Assembly: GCA_028284565.1 (NCBI GenBank)
Contig: JANQRM010000170.1
Location: 1-36,176, forward strand
Origin: Anaerolineae bacterium
GTDB taxonomy: Bacteria; Chloroflexota; Anaerolineae; Aggregatilineales; Phototrophicaceae
Length of the DNA stretch: 36,176 nucleotides
Reading direction: 5' to 3'
The position numbers and the translations under genes are program-made. How positions within the stretch are numbered: position 1 is the first letter of the stretch; the number at the start of each line of letters is the position of its first letter. The notes beneath the pieces were generated by a model, which saw nothing but the letters and a program-made list of their open reading frames with translations, had not been told where the DNA came from and did not search any database. Of this stretch, positions 16,279 to 24,915 are shown piece by piece.

Positions 16279-17769
16279 ATGAGACGTTTTTTCCGCCTTC
16301 AACCTGCCTATGACCTCTTCAGTTGGGATTATTGGTTCGGACAAGTCGATAGCCGTCCGCTTGCGCTATTCCGCATTGTCTTTTCGCTCCTGTTACTGAA
16401 AGATGCGGTTTATCATATCTTCCTTGCGGGAGTTTTTTATAGTGATTTGGGTGTCGTTCCGCGTTCTACGATGCTCGAATTGGTGCGTCAGACTCGCTTC
16501 TCCTTCATGGATGCGATTGGACAGGATTGGCTCGCTGGGCTGTTTTTCGTTGTGTGGTGCATTGTCTTGCTGGGGATGTTGGTTGGCTATCGTACTCGGC
16601 TGATGGTGATTCTCAACTTCCTGATTATTCTGTCTGTGCATGAGCGTAATCTGTGGGTGCTGAATGGTGCGGATACCGTGATGCGGGTGCTGAGTTTCTG
16701 GATACTTTTCCTCCCATTAGGACGCTACTATTCGATAGATGCAATTCGCTTGCCAGACAGATCGAGAACGGCGTTTGCGTTTCCCTTACGGATGATACAG
16801 CTCCAAATTGCGCTGATTTATTTCTTCACCTTTATTATGAAGTTTCATGGTGAGATGTGGCGCAACGGGGAGGCAGTCTATTACTCGCTTCAATTGCAAG
16901 GCTTTACGCATGCGACGGGGGATTGGTTGGTTGCGAATGTGCCGTATGAATTCTTCCAAGTGAATACCTATCTCACCCTATTTACGGAAGCTACATTTCT
17001 GTTTCTTGTCTTCATGCCGATACTCCAACCCTATTTGCGGATACTGGGGTTGTTGTTAGGTACAGGTTTGCATTTTGGCATTGCTATCTTTATGTCTGTG
17101 CCGAATTTCTCGATGGTGTTGATTGGCAGTTATTTGCTGTTCTTCCAGCCGGAATGGCTTCAATGGCTAGAGCGACAATTCACGAAAGCCTATTTCCCGA
17201 TTCCTAAGATCACTGATGCTCATTTGACGAAACGACGGATAGTGATTGTTTTGTTCACAGGTTTCATGATGTTCAATGTGATTGGCTGGAATCTATGGCG
17301 GATGCGTCCGCATGGTCGTCCTTTGGGGTCACAACTTTCCGATATTCAGACCCATCTGGTGCAATATCTGGGATTGTGGCAGGTTTGGGATATGTTCTCG
17401 CCGAATCCCTCACGGGGGGATAGTTGGATGGTAGTCATCGGACGCTTTGAAGATGGTCGAGAGGTCGATTTACGGACGCTAGGCGACTATACGGGTGAGC
17501 GACTGCGTTTCTTGTTTGGACCTGATGTGCGCTGGAAGAAATTTGACGAAAACGCCAATGTGAGTGGGAATACGCCATTATTAGAAGCATGGGGCAGTTA
17601 TTATTGCCGAATCTATAATATTGAAGGCAATCTACCAGATGGGGAACATCTGGCAACCTTAGAGATTCAATTGCGGTCTCGTGCGACACATGCTCCCAGT
17701 GCGCCAGAAAATGAATTTAGCAATAACCTCCGCTGGAAACACTGGTGCTATGAACAATATGCTTATTGA
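16279..17769 (+). CDS. HTTM-domain membrane protein (gamma-carboxylase-like superfamily)
   Basis: The 496-residue protein starts MRRFFRLQPAYDL. It carries the HTTM N-terminal signature, with WFGQVDSRPLALFRIVFS (residues about 20-37), followed by about ten hydrophobic helices to residue 340. A soluble C-terminal domain (about 375-496) has WDMFSPNPSRGDSWMVVIG. HTTM is the membrane fold shared with vitamin K-dependent gamma-glutamyl carboxylase; the bacterial members' reaction is mostly unknown. An earlier TTG at 16192 would lie in the pspA promoter, so the ATG at 16279 is preferred. There is no partner gene in the same transcript except perhaps yccF, 55 bases downstream. Confidence 0.82.
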   Translation: MRRFFRLQPAYDLFSWDYWFGQVDSRPLALFRIVFSLLLLKDAVYHIFLAGVFYSDLGVVPRSTMLELVRQTRFSFMDAIGQDWLAGLFFVVWCIVLLGMLVGYRTRLMVILNFLIILSVHERNLWVLNGADTVMRVLSFWILFLPLGRYYSIDAIRLPDRSRTAFAFPLRMIQLQIALIYFFTFIMKFHGEMWRNGEAVYYSLQLQGFTHATGDWLVANVPYEFFQVNTYLTLFTEATFLFLVFMPILQPYLRILGLLLGTGLHFGIAIFMSVPNFSMVLIGSYLLFFQPEWLQWLERQFTKAYFPIPKITDAHLTKRRIVIVLFTGFMMFNVIGWNLWRMRPHGRPLGSQLSDIQTHLVQYLGLWQVWDMFSPNPSRGDSWMVVIGRFEDGREVDLRTLGDYTGERLRFLFGPDVRWKKFDENANVSGNTPLLEAWGSYYCRIYNIEGNLPDGEHLATLEIQLRSRATHAPSAPENEFSNNLRWKHWCYEQYAY

Positions 17770-17781
17770 TTAAATCCTTTT

Positions 17782-17821
17782 GCTTGCCTACCATACGTTA
17801 AACAACAAGTGATAGGCGGGC
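17782..17821 (+). promoter_or_regulatory. Hairpin between the HTTM gene and yccF
   Basis: GCTTGCCTA (17782-17790) can pair with TAGGCGGGC (17813-17821), nine positions with two G-U-type pairs, around a 22-base loop. The right arm lies directly before the yccF ATG (17825), where it would hide the ribosome-binding region. It may be a translational control element or chance. Confidence 0.3.
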
Positions 17822-17824
17822 ATC

Positions 17825-18199
17825 ATGAGTGTATTGGGCAATATTATCTGGTTGATATTTGGTGGATTGATCGCTGGGATTGGTTATATCCTTGGCGGAT
17901 TATTGCTTTGTGTGACAATCATCGGTATTCCCTTTGGGTTACAGGCGATACAATTCGGTTTTACTGTGTTCACGCCATTCGGTAAGACGACGTTGCCGAA
18001 GGATGGTGGTGACGGTTGCTTGCCGATGGTCTTTAATATCATTTGGCTCATTTTATTCGGATGGGAAATTGCGATTGCTCATCTGGTTGGTGGAGTCATC
18101 TTAGGGATTACGATCATCGGTATTCCTTTTGCCAAGCAACACTTCAAACTTATTCCGATTGCGCTGTTGCCATTTAGCTATCAATTAGGCGACGCATAA
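17825..18199 (+). CDS. yccF: YccF-family inner membrane protein
   Basis: The 124-residue protein has the family's two similar halves, each with a helix running into a TIIGIPFG-type segment (LCVTIIGIPFGLQ at about 28-40 and LGITIIGIPFAKQ at about 95-107). A short loop with FGKT and a second W-x-x-L-F-G-W-E-I-A segment lie between them. Three or four membrane helices are expected. The function of YccF proteins is not firmly known. It lies between the HTTM gene and the FGE-fold gene on the same strand and may be co-transcribed with either. DNA repeats inside it (ATCATCGGTATTCC at about 17918 and 18112) come from this internal duplication. Confidence 0.88.
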   Translation: MSVLGNIIWLIFGGLIAGIGYILGGLLLCVTIIGIPFGLQAIQFGFTVFTPFGKTTLPKDGGDGCLPMVFNIIWLILFGWEIAIAHLVGGVILGITIIGIPFAKQHFKLIPIALLPFSYQLGDA

Positions 18200-18225
18200 A
18201 GTCATAGATCAACTTGTTATTTTTA

Positions 18226-18963
18226 ATGAACTCAATCAAAACTATTTCGATTCCTGCTGGCATCTATTCAATTGGGAACGATAATTCTGCAACGAGCCGT
18301 CCAGCCCATGAACTTGAAATTGATGCGTTTTCTATTGCTGAAGGTTGTGTGACGAATCATCAATTTGCCTATTTTATTAATGCAGAGTGCTACACAGATG
18401 AATCATTATGGACAACAATCGGCTGGCGATGGCGGGAAAGCAAACACGTTCTTGCGCCTGCGTTTTGGTTGGATAGACAATTTAATCATCCCGATCAGCC
18501 TGTCGTGGGTGTCGCATGGTACACTGCGATGGCATATGCCAAGTGGTTATCTCGTGAGACTGGACAAGTGTGGCGATTACCTACCGAAGTTGAATGGGAA
18601 ATTGCTGGTCAAAGTCAGCCAAAACCTCATCAACAATTCATTAACAGTGCGGAACGGGGACTGGGATTCCCACTTAAAGCTGTGGGGGAAGGTTATCGGG
18701 CAGAAAATGGTGTGTGGAATATGCGTGGTAATGTCTGGGAGTGGTGCTTGAGTCGCTGGGGGCGTAATTGGCAATCGCTCGATTATGGCTATCCATATGT
18801 GGCAGATGATGGACGTGAAGATACCGACGGCAGTCATGCTCGTGTTATGCGAGGGGGTTCATGGTTTGATACCTTGGGTGAATCTCATTGTCATCATCGA
18901 GGTCGCTATCTTCCCGGCTCTCGTGGGAGTAACATTGGTTTTCGGCTGGTTCAAAACAATTAG
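18226..18963 (+). CDS. Formylglycine-generating-enzyme-fold (FGE-sulfatase domain) protein
   Basis: From ATG 18226 the protein has 245 residues. It covers one complete FGE/SUMF1 domain: IPAGIYSIGND at the start, V-x-W-Y-T-A-M-A-Y-A-K-W-L, WRLPTEVEWEIA (116-127), NMRGNVWEWC (165-174), VMRGGSWFD (207-215) and a final NIGFRLV. The two active-site cysteines of true FGE (after the RGGS motif) are not both present: only C222 is found in the segment SHCHHR, and the first position is replaced. It is therefore probably not a sulfatase activator but another member of this fold, perhaps with a different metal site. A TTG at 18214 is a less likely start. The methyltransferase gene follows at once. Confidence 0.8.
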   Translation: MNSIKTISIPAGIYSIGNDNSATSRPAHELEIDAFSIAEGCVTNHQFAYFINAECYTDESLWTTIGWRWRESKHVLAPAFWLDRQFNHPDQPVVGVAWYTAMAYAKWLSRETGQVWRLPTEVEWEIAGQSQPKPHQQFINSAERGLGFPLKAVGEGYRAENGVWNMRGNVWEWCLSRWGRNWQSLDYGYPYVADDGREDTDGSHARVMRGGSWFDTLGESHCHHRGRYLPGSRGSNIGFRLVQNN

Positions 18964-18967
18964 GAGG
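18962..18967 (+). promoter_or_regulatory. Ribosome binding site inside the FGE-gene stop codon
   Basis: AGGAGG overlaps the TAG stop at 18961-18963 and lies four bases before the GTG start of the methyltransferase. The out-of-frame ATG at 18968 is not used. The arrangement couples the two genes. Confidence 0.6.
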
Positions 18968-18971
18968 ATGT

Positions 18972-19682
18972 GTGACAAAATCCATTGGTGAACAGAATTA
19001 TGAGCAATTTGCTCAACGGTATGCTGAGCTTGCCCCGACGAAACCTCATAATGCTTATTATGAGCGTCCTGCAACGGTCTCGATGATTCCTGACATTACA
19101 GGTAAACGGGCGCTTGATGTGGGTTGCGGTCCTGGTATTGTGACGGAGATTCTGCTCGATAAAGGAGCGGAGGTGGTTGCGTTCGATGTCACACCTGAGT
19201 TTCTCAAGATCACCCAAGAACGTGTAGGGGAACGAGCCACAGTATTACGAGCGAATCTGGAAGAGCCATTGATCTTTGCATCTGATGAAGAATTTGATTT
19301 GGTACTGTGTTCCTTGGTGCTGGATTATATCGAAAATTGGGGCAAGGTTTTTCGGGAATTTTATCGTGTTCTTAAAGCAAGCGGTTGGTTGATTTTCTCC
19401 TGTGGAAATCCGGTGTTCGACCATCGGTTCTCTCCCTCTGGGGATTATTTCGCCACCGAAAAGTTTAGTATTGAATGGCATGGCTTTGGTGAACCCTACC
19501 CGATGATTACCGCCTATCGCCGTCCGATGAATGCCATAATTCAGCCCCTGATTGATGCAGGCTTTCAATTGGATACCTTCCTTGAACCGCAACCTGTGCC
19601 AGAATTGGAAGCCATTGATCCAGACACTTACGCTGATCTGATGGTGACACCGGGTTTTGTGTGTATTCGTGCGCGGAAGTGA
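18972..19682 (+). CDS. Class I SAM-dependent methyltransferase
   Basis: The 236-residue protein has motif I ALDVGCGPGI (47-56), an acidic residue ending strand 2 (AFDVTPEF), motif II-like DLVLCSLVLDYI and a following G-W-L-I-F-S strand. This is the UbiE/Methyltransf_11 pattern. It transfers a methyl group from S-adenosylmethionine to an unknown small molecule. The start is GTG with AGGAGG close by. The gene sits between an FGE-fold protein and an acetyltransferase with almost no gaps, suggesting that all three act on related small molecules. Confidence 0.87.
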   Translation: MTKSIGEQNYEQFAQRYAELAPTKPHNAYYERPATVSMIPDITGKRALDVGCGPGIVTEILLDKGAEVVAFDVTPEFLKITQERVGERATVLRANLEEPLIFASDEEFDLVLCSLVLDYIENWGKVFREFYRVLKASGWLIFSCGNPVFDHRFSPSGDYFATEKFSIEWHGFGEPYPMITAYRRPMNAIIQPLIDAGFQLDTFLEPQPVPELEAIDPDTYADLMVTPGFVCIRARK

Positions 19683-19685
19683 GTG

Positions 19686-20237
19686 ATGTTTGATTTCTCT
19701 GAATTTCCGACTCTTGAAACTGAACGATGTCTGTTGCGCGAGATGACTCAAAACCATGCACCAGCAATTCTAAAGCATCTGGGTAATCCCAAGGTGAAGC
19801 AGTATCTCAATATGAATTTGTTTCAGGATATAGAGGATGCAAAACGCTGGATTGATTGGATGAATCGCTATTTCTCTGAGCAAGACGGATTGCGTTGGGG
19901 TATCACGCTTAAATCATCAGGAGAGTTTATGGGTTCTGTGGGTTTGCATGGCTGGAATAGATGGGTGCGCTTTGCGGAGGTAGGGTATGACTTAGCAGAA
20001 GCCTTTTGGGGACAAGGTTATGCGACAGAGGTAACCCGACGAGTGATACAATTCGGGTGGGAGGCGATGAATCTTCAGCGTATTGAAGCGGATGTCGTCT
20101 CAGGGAATGACGGGTCTATACGAGTATTGGAGAAATTGGGATTTCAGTATGAAGGGACTCGTCGGCAACGTGTCTTATTAGGTGATACCTATCATGATGA
20201 GTTGTTGTATGCTCTGTTGAAAACAACTTTGTCATAA
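19686..20237 (+). CDS. GNAT-family N-acetyltransferase (RimJ/RimL type)
   Basis: The 183-residue protein begins FDFSEFPTLETERCLLREM, typical of the RimJ/RimL/YdaF group. The acetyl-CoA binding segment is AFWGQGYATE (about 104-113), followed by RIEADVVSGNDGSIRVLEKLGF, the classic motif B end. The substrate cannot be told; family members acetylate ribosomal proteins, antibiotics or small amines. The gene starts just after the methyltransferase stop (TGA at 19680, then GTG-ATG), so either GTG 19683 or ATG 19686 is possible. Confidence 0.87.
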   Translation: MFDFSEFPTLETERCLLREMTQNHAPAILKHLGNPKVKQYLNMNLFQDIEDAKRWIDWMNRYFSEQDGLRWGITLKSSGEFMGSVGLHGWNRWVRFAEVGYDLAEAFWGQGYATEVTRRVIQFGWEAMNLQRIEADVVSGNDGSIRVLEKLGFQYEGTRRQRVLLGDTYHDELLYALLKTTLS

Positions 20238-20336
20238 CTTTATGCAGTCGTAAGGAATCTCGAACAGAGTTCGGCTAGGATAGATATGTGAAATTATGTT
20301 ATGCTAGTTGAGTGAATGTAAGCTGAGGAACAAGTT

Positions 20337-21155
20337 GTGGATAACAAACCTGTCGTAAATGAAGAAGTCATTTATGAGCAATTGAATGAACTACAAAAAT
20401 CCAACCAGCCTGACGAATTGGTTGTCATCCCACGATTGATGTTTAACTATCTGGTGGTGGCATTGGTCTTTTTGGGTGTGGGTGTCTTTATTGGGACGAA
20501 CTATATCGGTAACAACAATGTCGATGAGGATTCGATTGCGCGCGTTGTCCGCAGTGTCTTGAGTGAGTATGATTTTTCGGGGGATGAAACGGTGAATGCA
20601 CGTGCTTTAGTCGATGATGACCCCTATCTGGGTGATGAAGATGCCCCGATTGTCATCGTCGAATTTAGCGATTATCTCTGTGGCTTCTGTAAACGGCATC
20701 ACGACACGACCTTCCAAGAGATTATGGACAATTATGGTCAATATATCCGTTATGTTGTGCGCGATTTTGCTCAATTGGGTCCTGAGTCGTATAGCTCTGC
20801 TTTGGCGGCACAATGTGCGAATGAACAGGGTGCGTTCTGGGATTTCCATAACGAATTCTTCGACCATCAAGAACTCTTGGGCTTAGAATTTTATATCTCG
20901 ATTGCCGAAGAATACGAGCTGGATATGGATGCCTTCACCACATGCTTTGAGGAAAATCGCTATCAAGAAGAGATTAATTTCGACTTTGTGGATGGTCAAA
21001 TCAATGGCGTTGCCGGGACACCGGGCTTCTTCATCAATGGTAATTTTGTGCGAGGCGCACAGCCATATATGGTCTTTGATCGCTATATTCAAGTAGAACT
21101 GAGCAAAGCGGGCATTGAATATACGCCACCAGAAAGGTCACCCTCAGACTCTTAG
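20337..21155 (+). CDS. Membrane-anchored DsbA-like thioredoxin
   Basis: The 272-residue protein has a short cytoplasmic N-terminus, one membrane helix (about 34-56) and a DsbA-type thioredoxin domain outside (about 88-260). The active site is C115-G-F-C118 in SDYLCGFCKRH, and the cis-proline P229 is in VAGTPGFF. An all-helical insertion lies between, as in DsbA. It fits disulfide-bond formation or exchange in exported proteins (the PF13462 group). Extra cysteines C160 and C203 may form a structural pair. The GTG start has GAGG eight bases upstream (20325-20328), and a strong terminator follows. Confidence 0.88.
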   Translation: MDNKPVVNEEVIYEQLNELQKSNQPDELVVIPRLMFNYLVVALVFLGVGVFIGTNYIGNNNVDEDSIARVVRSVLSEYDFSGDETVNARALVDDDPYLGDEDAPIVIVEFSDYLCGFCKRHHDTTFQEIMDNYGQYIRYVVRDFAQLGPESYSSALAAQCANEQGAFWDFHNEFFDHQELLGLEFYISIAEEYELDMDAFTTCFEENRYQEEINFDFVDGQINGVAGTPGFFINGNFVRGAQPYMVFDRYIQVELSKAGIEYTPPERSPSDS

Positions 21156-21182
21156 TTTGACCAGTCTATGTAAGTATATCTG

Positions 21183-21210
21183 TCCTGTCGAGTTGACGGG
21201 ATTTTTATTT
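21183..21210 (+). terminator. Intrinsic terminator after the DsbA-like gene
   Basis: TCCTGTC (21183-21189) pairs with GACGGGA (21195-21201), one G-U pair, 5-base loop, followed by TTTTTATTT. This is a textbook hairpin and U-tract. Confidence 0.8.
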
Positions 21211-21354
21211 GTCACGTTCCAACGCTACAACATTCATAACAGCTTAGAAAAGTTCTTATTAAGATAACTTCAGCTTTTTGCTATATCTTCAGAAGTAAGT
21301 TAAAAAATCTTTGTAATCGTATATTCATCAGCCGAGATAATTTAGTAGATTATC

Positions 21355-22794
21355 ATGAAGTACTTATTGACCAACTTAATTATTTATATCATGACAACTG
21401 TTGTTATTGCTCAAGATAGTTGTCCTACCATTGTTGCTAATGCCATGACAACCCTTAATTCTATCTGTGAAGTGACTGGACGTAATGAACTATGTTATGG
21501 GAATACATTGGTGAATGTAACAACCCGTACCAGAGAGGTCGATTTTTCGCAACCAGGAGATATTATCTCACTACTTGAGATTGAATCTATTCGCACCAGT
21601 CCCTATGCTGAACCAGATGAGTGGGGACTTGCTCTTATGCGGATTCAAGCAAATATTCCAGATACTTTTCCAGGACAAAATGTAACCTTCTTACTTTTTG
21701 GAGGCGTTGAACTTGTTGAGGCTGAGACAACATCGAATAGGCTAACAGCCAATGCTTTAGCCAACATTAATTTACTTAGCAATCCTTCTATCAATTTTCC
21801 AGTAATTGGTAGATTAGAAGCGAACACAGTAATTGAACTGGTTGGGCGCAATGATTCTGGAGATTGGGTTTATGCAATTACGGAGGAATTAAGTGGCTGG
21901 GTTAATGTCCCATTGCTTGAAGTTGTGGATGATGTCATGATACTAGATGAAGTCTCCGACGATTTTTCTGCCCCGCCTTCGGTATCAGCTACGCCTATGC
22001 AAGCAGTTTATTTTAGTTCTGGTATAGGTGAAACGAAGTGCAATGAGGTTCCAGAAGATGGTATTCTCATTCAATCTCCACAGTACGAAGTGCCAATCGA
22101 ACTTATTATTAATGACGTTGAGATTCAACTTGGTTCAACTCTTTACCTCCAAGCAGAAGCTGGAGAAGAGATGACAGTCTATGTGGTAGAAGGATTTGCT
22201 AGAATTACTTCTAACGGCGAAACAGTTAATGTCCCAGAAGGAGCGGTGACGAGTGTTAACATAGATGATGAACTTCGCGCGATAGACACGCCTACTGATC
22301 CAGAACCTTATATGATTCAACAAGTAGCATCTTTACCTCTAAATACAATGGAAGATGTGATTGAAATTGCAGAGCCAATTTCAGAAGAAAGTTTAGCCGG
22401 AAATACTATCGTTGTTCAAAGCGTGAGTGAGTGGGTTGATACGGGTATCGAATTATTTGCAGGGCAAAGTTTTATGGTGATTGCTAGCGGAGAAGCCAAT
22501 ATATGTGGTACAGGTGACAATCCAAATTGTGTCGATGATCCATTAATTAACCAAACAATTGGTCCAGAAGGTAATTTCAGTTTCGAGATTTGTGAAGGAC
22601 AATTTGGTTCTTGCCAACTTATGCCAGGTGCTTATGGTTTGCTTATCGGGCGTATAGGAAATAGCTCTTCTTTTTCGATTGCAAACGGAGGTAGATTTAT
22701 TGCAGAGGCAAATGGCAGATTATTGCTAGGATTTAATGATCATAATTTCACTGATAATTCAGGAGCATACTCCGTAACAATATATGTAGACTAA
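21355..22794 (+). CDS. Secreted protein with SH3b-like, FecR-like and LecA-like lectin domains
   Basis: The 479-residue protein has a signal peptide (1-19, ending VVIAQ). An N-terminal domain of a kind I associate with Chloroflexota follows (about 23-122, with RNELCYGN and W-G-L-A-L-M-R-I-Q-A-N). Then come a small SH3b-like barrel (about 130-190, ELVGRNDSGDWVYA and SGWVN), a FecR-like beta segment (about 240-310) and a C-terminal PA-IL/LecA-like beta sandwich (355-479, EWVDTGIELFAGQSFMVIASGE and GPEG). Cysteine pairs such as C384/C392 and C413/C420 may be disulfides. It is probably a cell-surface or extracellular sugar-binding protein. Its codons are more AT-rich than those of nearby genes. 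Confidence 0.78.
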   Translation: MKYLLTNLIIYIMTTVVIAQDSCPTIVANAMTTLNSICEVTGRNELCYGNTLVNVTTRTREVDFSQPGDIISLLEIESIRTSPYAEPDEWGLALMRIQANIPDTFPGQNVTFLLFGGVELVEAETTSNRLTANALANINLLSNPSINFPVIGRLEANTVIELVGRNDSGDWVYAITEELSGWVNVPLLEVVDDVMILDEVSDDFSAPPSVSATPMQAVYFSSGIGETKCNEVPEDGILIQSPQYEVPIELIINDVEIQLGSTLYLQAEAGEEMTVYVVEGFARITSNGETVNVPEGAVTSVNIDDELRAIDTPTDPEPYMIQQVASLPLNTMEDVIEIAEPISEESLAGNTIVVQSVSEWVDTGIELFAGQSFMVIASGEANICGTGDNPNCVDDPLINQTIGPEGNFSFEICEGQFGSCQLMPGAYGLLIGRIGNSSSFSIANGGRFIAEANGRLLLGFNDHNFTDNSGAYSVTIYVD

Positions 22795-22897
22795 AGATTT
22801 TAGATGTTGAGTTTGATACCCTTGTGTTTTCGACAGTGCATACGCTCATTTAATAGTTACAGTCTTCAGTGGTCATTATCATCCCACAAAATGTCTA

Positions 22898-22906
22898 TGA
22901 TATAAT
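22898..22906 (+). promoter_or_regulatory. Extended -10 promoter of the cNMP/bPH2 gene
   Basis: TG-a-TATAAT (22898-22906) is a full extended -10 box, giving a transcript start about 28 bases before the ATG at 22942. The -35 region is weak and no clear ribosome site is seen. Confidence 0.45.
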
Positions 22907-22941
22907 TAGGTCACCAGTAGCTAAGCCATTGATAAACCATC

Positions 22942-24855
22942 ATGCCTGACCGTTTTGTTGAATCGCATATCCGCCAAATCCCAATATTTGCCAACCTCCC
23001 AGCCGAGCAATTCGGGTTGATTGCGGAGGCATTTGAAGTCCGCAGTTACAATCCGGGGGAGGTCGTCTTTAGTCAAGGGGATGCCACACTTGGCTTACTA
23101 AAGTTCGTCAACGGACAAGCACAACTCATTCGCACACTGCCCAACGGTCAACATGAACAACTAGGACTTGTTGGAGCTAACCAAATCCTCAACCAGAATG
23201 CCATTTACCAAACAGGCGTTGAAACCGCCAGCCTAATCGTCGAACAATCAGCAACCGTGCTTAAGTTACCCCGTCAAGCCTTCCTCACGATTGTTTCGCA
23301 TCATCCAGAGATTAAGCAATACATTGGCATGACCAGCGACCCGAATGAGGGCTTTTCTAGCTTGCATTTTACTGGGCAACGCGAAAACGAAGAGATATTC
23401 GTCTATACTCGTCGGCATTGGTGGGCATGGATTCGCCTAGCGTGGTTGCCATTGCTCATCATGGTTGCGATGTGGATCGGGGCAGGGCTTGTGCAGACAC
23501 CCGCGCTATCACTGGTTATCTTCGTCTTCTCGATCATCTTGCCCGGCATCTTCGCGCTCTATCTCTACGCTGAATGGCATAACGACCTTGTGATTGTCAC
23601 CGACCAACGCATCATACGTATTCGCCGCGTGATTCTGACCTTCCGTGAGAATATCAGCGAAGTCGCCATCGAAAGTGTGCATGAGGTCAACACGGAGATA
23701 CCTGCGAATGATCCCTTCGCGCGCTTTTTCGATTATGGGACGATTGAATTGAAGACGGCGGGGAGCGCAGGGAATATCGAACTGGATTTTGTCCCTAATC
23801 CTATTCGTGTGCAAGACATCATTATCGAAGACCGTCAGCATTACCAAGACCGTCAGGAACAGAAGCATCGCAATGCTATGCGCGCCCAATTAGAGCGTTG
23901 GATGAACCCTGATGCTGTCCCTGAGATGAATGCTCAGCAAGGCGCGCCAAGTATCGACCCAGATAGTGTGCCGAAACAAGTTGCCAACGCCTCCCTACGT
24001 CCTTTGCGAACCAAAATCGTCCTCGCCAATGGGGATATTATCTATCGTAAGCATTGGATTGTGTGGTTGCGGAACACCATTTTGCCGATAGCGGTAATGA
24101 TTTTTGCAGTAGTCGAAGTATTGCTCAGTTTGATCGCTGGAGCTGGTCTGCTGGGGGCAACGGTGGGGGTATTTGTCTTCCTGATCGGCGCAGTTGCATT
24201 TTTCTTTGCCGATTGGGATTGGCGGAATGATTATTACATTGTGACTGACTCAACCATCACCATGATTCATCGTCGTCCGCTCTGGTTACAGAGTCTCAAT
24301 GACCAAATATTGCTGGAACGAGTGGATAATGTTGTCTCAGATTATGCAGGCTTGTTTGCTAATTTGTTTGGGTATGGGGATGTGCGGGTGTCCCTCATTG
24401 GTGCAGACCAGCACAAAAACTTGGGGATGGTTCCCAGTCCGCAGGAAGTTCAAGCCGATATTTCGCGCCGGCAAGCGCGGGTGAAGCAACGTCAGCGGGA
24501 TAATGACGCGCGTAAACAACAAGAGATTATTGGGGAATATTTGTCGCTCTATCATGAGATGCAAGGACAATATGGTCTCGTGCCGAATCCGCAACAAGCA
24601 CCACCCCATCAAACTGTCCAGCCAAATCCGTCTGTGCCAGCCGCGCCGATTCCACAGCAACAAACGTCGCCATCTGCGCCTCCAACTGGCTCATCACAAG
24701 ATCGTGTGCGTCCACCACGAATCCCACGACGCAACCCGCAAGCTCCATCTCGTCCGACAATGAGTCCGGGTGTGCCATATAATCCACCCCCGCCGCGTGA
24801 CCGCAGTCGTCCACCACGCCCCAACCGCTTCCCACGACGTAACAATTCAGGTTGA
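22942..24855 (+). CDS. Cyclic-nucleotide-binding domain with two membrane bPH2 modules
   Basis: The 637-residue protein starts with a Crp-like cNMP-binding barrel (about 14-125; FVNGQAQLIRT, but no clear phosphate-cassette R-x-A). Two copies of one unit follow, each a pair of membrane helices and a bacterial PH (bPH2) domain: helices 163-183 and 188-210 with PH 212-298, and helices 372-398 and 402-422 with PH 428-505. Both PH domains open with W-x-N-D-x3-VTD (EWHNDLVIVTDQR and DWRNDYYIVTDST), which shows the duplication. A Pro/Arg-rich tail (about 545-637) ends the protein. It is likely a membrane-associated sensor or scaffold; function unknown. Confidence 0.83.
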   Translation: MPDRFVESHIRQIPIFANLPAEQFGLIAEAFEVRSYNPGEVVFSQGDATLGLLKFVNGQAQLIRTLPNGQHEQLGLVGANQILNQNAIYQTGVETASLIVEQSATVLKLPRQAFLTIVSHHPEIKQYIGMTSDPNEGFSSLHFTGQRENEEIFVYTRRHWWAWIRLAWLPLLIMVAMWIGAGLVQTPALSLVIFVFSIILPGIFALYLYAEWHNDLVIVTDQRIIRIRRVILTFRENISEVAIESVHEVNTEIPANDPFARFFDYGTIELKTAGSAGNIELDFVPNPIRVQDIIIEDRQHYQDRQEQKHRNAMRAQLERWMNPDAVPEMNAQQGAPSIDPDSVPKQVANASLRPLRTKIVLANGDIIYRKHWIVWLRNTILPIAVMIFAVVEVLLSLIAGAGLLGATVGVFVFLIGAVAFFFADWDWRNDYYIVTDSTITMIHRRPLWLQSLNDQILLERVDNVVSDYAGLFANLFGYGDVRVSLIGADQHKNLGMVPSPQEVQADISRRQARVKQRQRDNDARKQQEIIGEYLSLYHEMQGQYGLVPNPQQAPPHQTVQPNPSVPAAPIPQQQTSPSAPPTGSSQDRVRPPRIPRRNPQAPSRPTMSPGVPYNPPPPRDRSRPPRPNRFPRRNNSG

Positions 24856-24915
24856 TGGGAGATTACAAATGCTAATCGACCAAAAATATATGAATATCCC
24901 TGCGTAGATTCAAAA

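Noticed and set aside
20259..20276. Hairpin CGAAC-AGA-GTTCG after the GNAT gene as a terminator
   Set aside because: The stem is only five bases and is not followed by a T-run.
24842..24880. Possible hairpin between the convergent bPH2 and HEPN genes
   Set aside because: The stem (GGTTGAT with ATCGACC) is weak and the flanking A/T run does not suit either gene's terminator.
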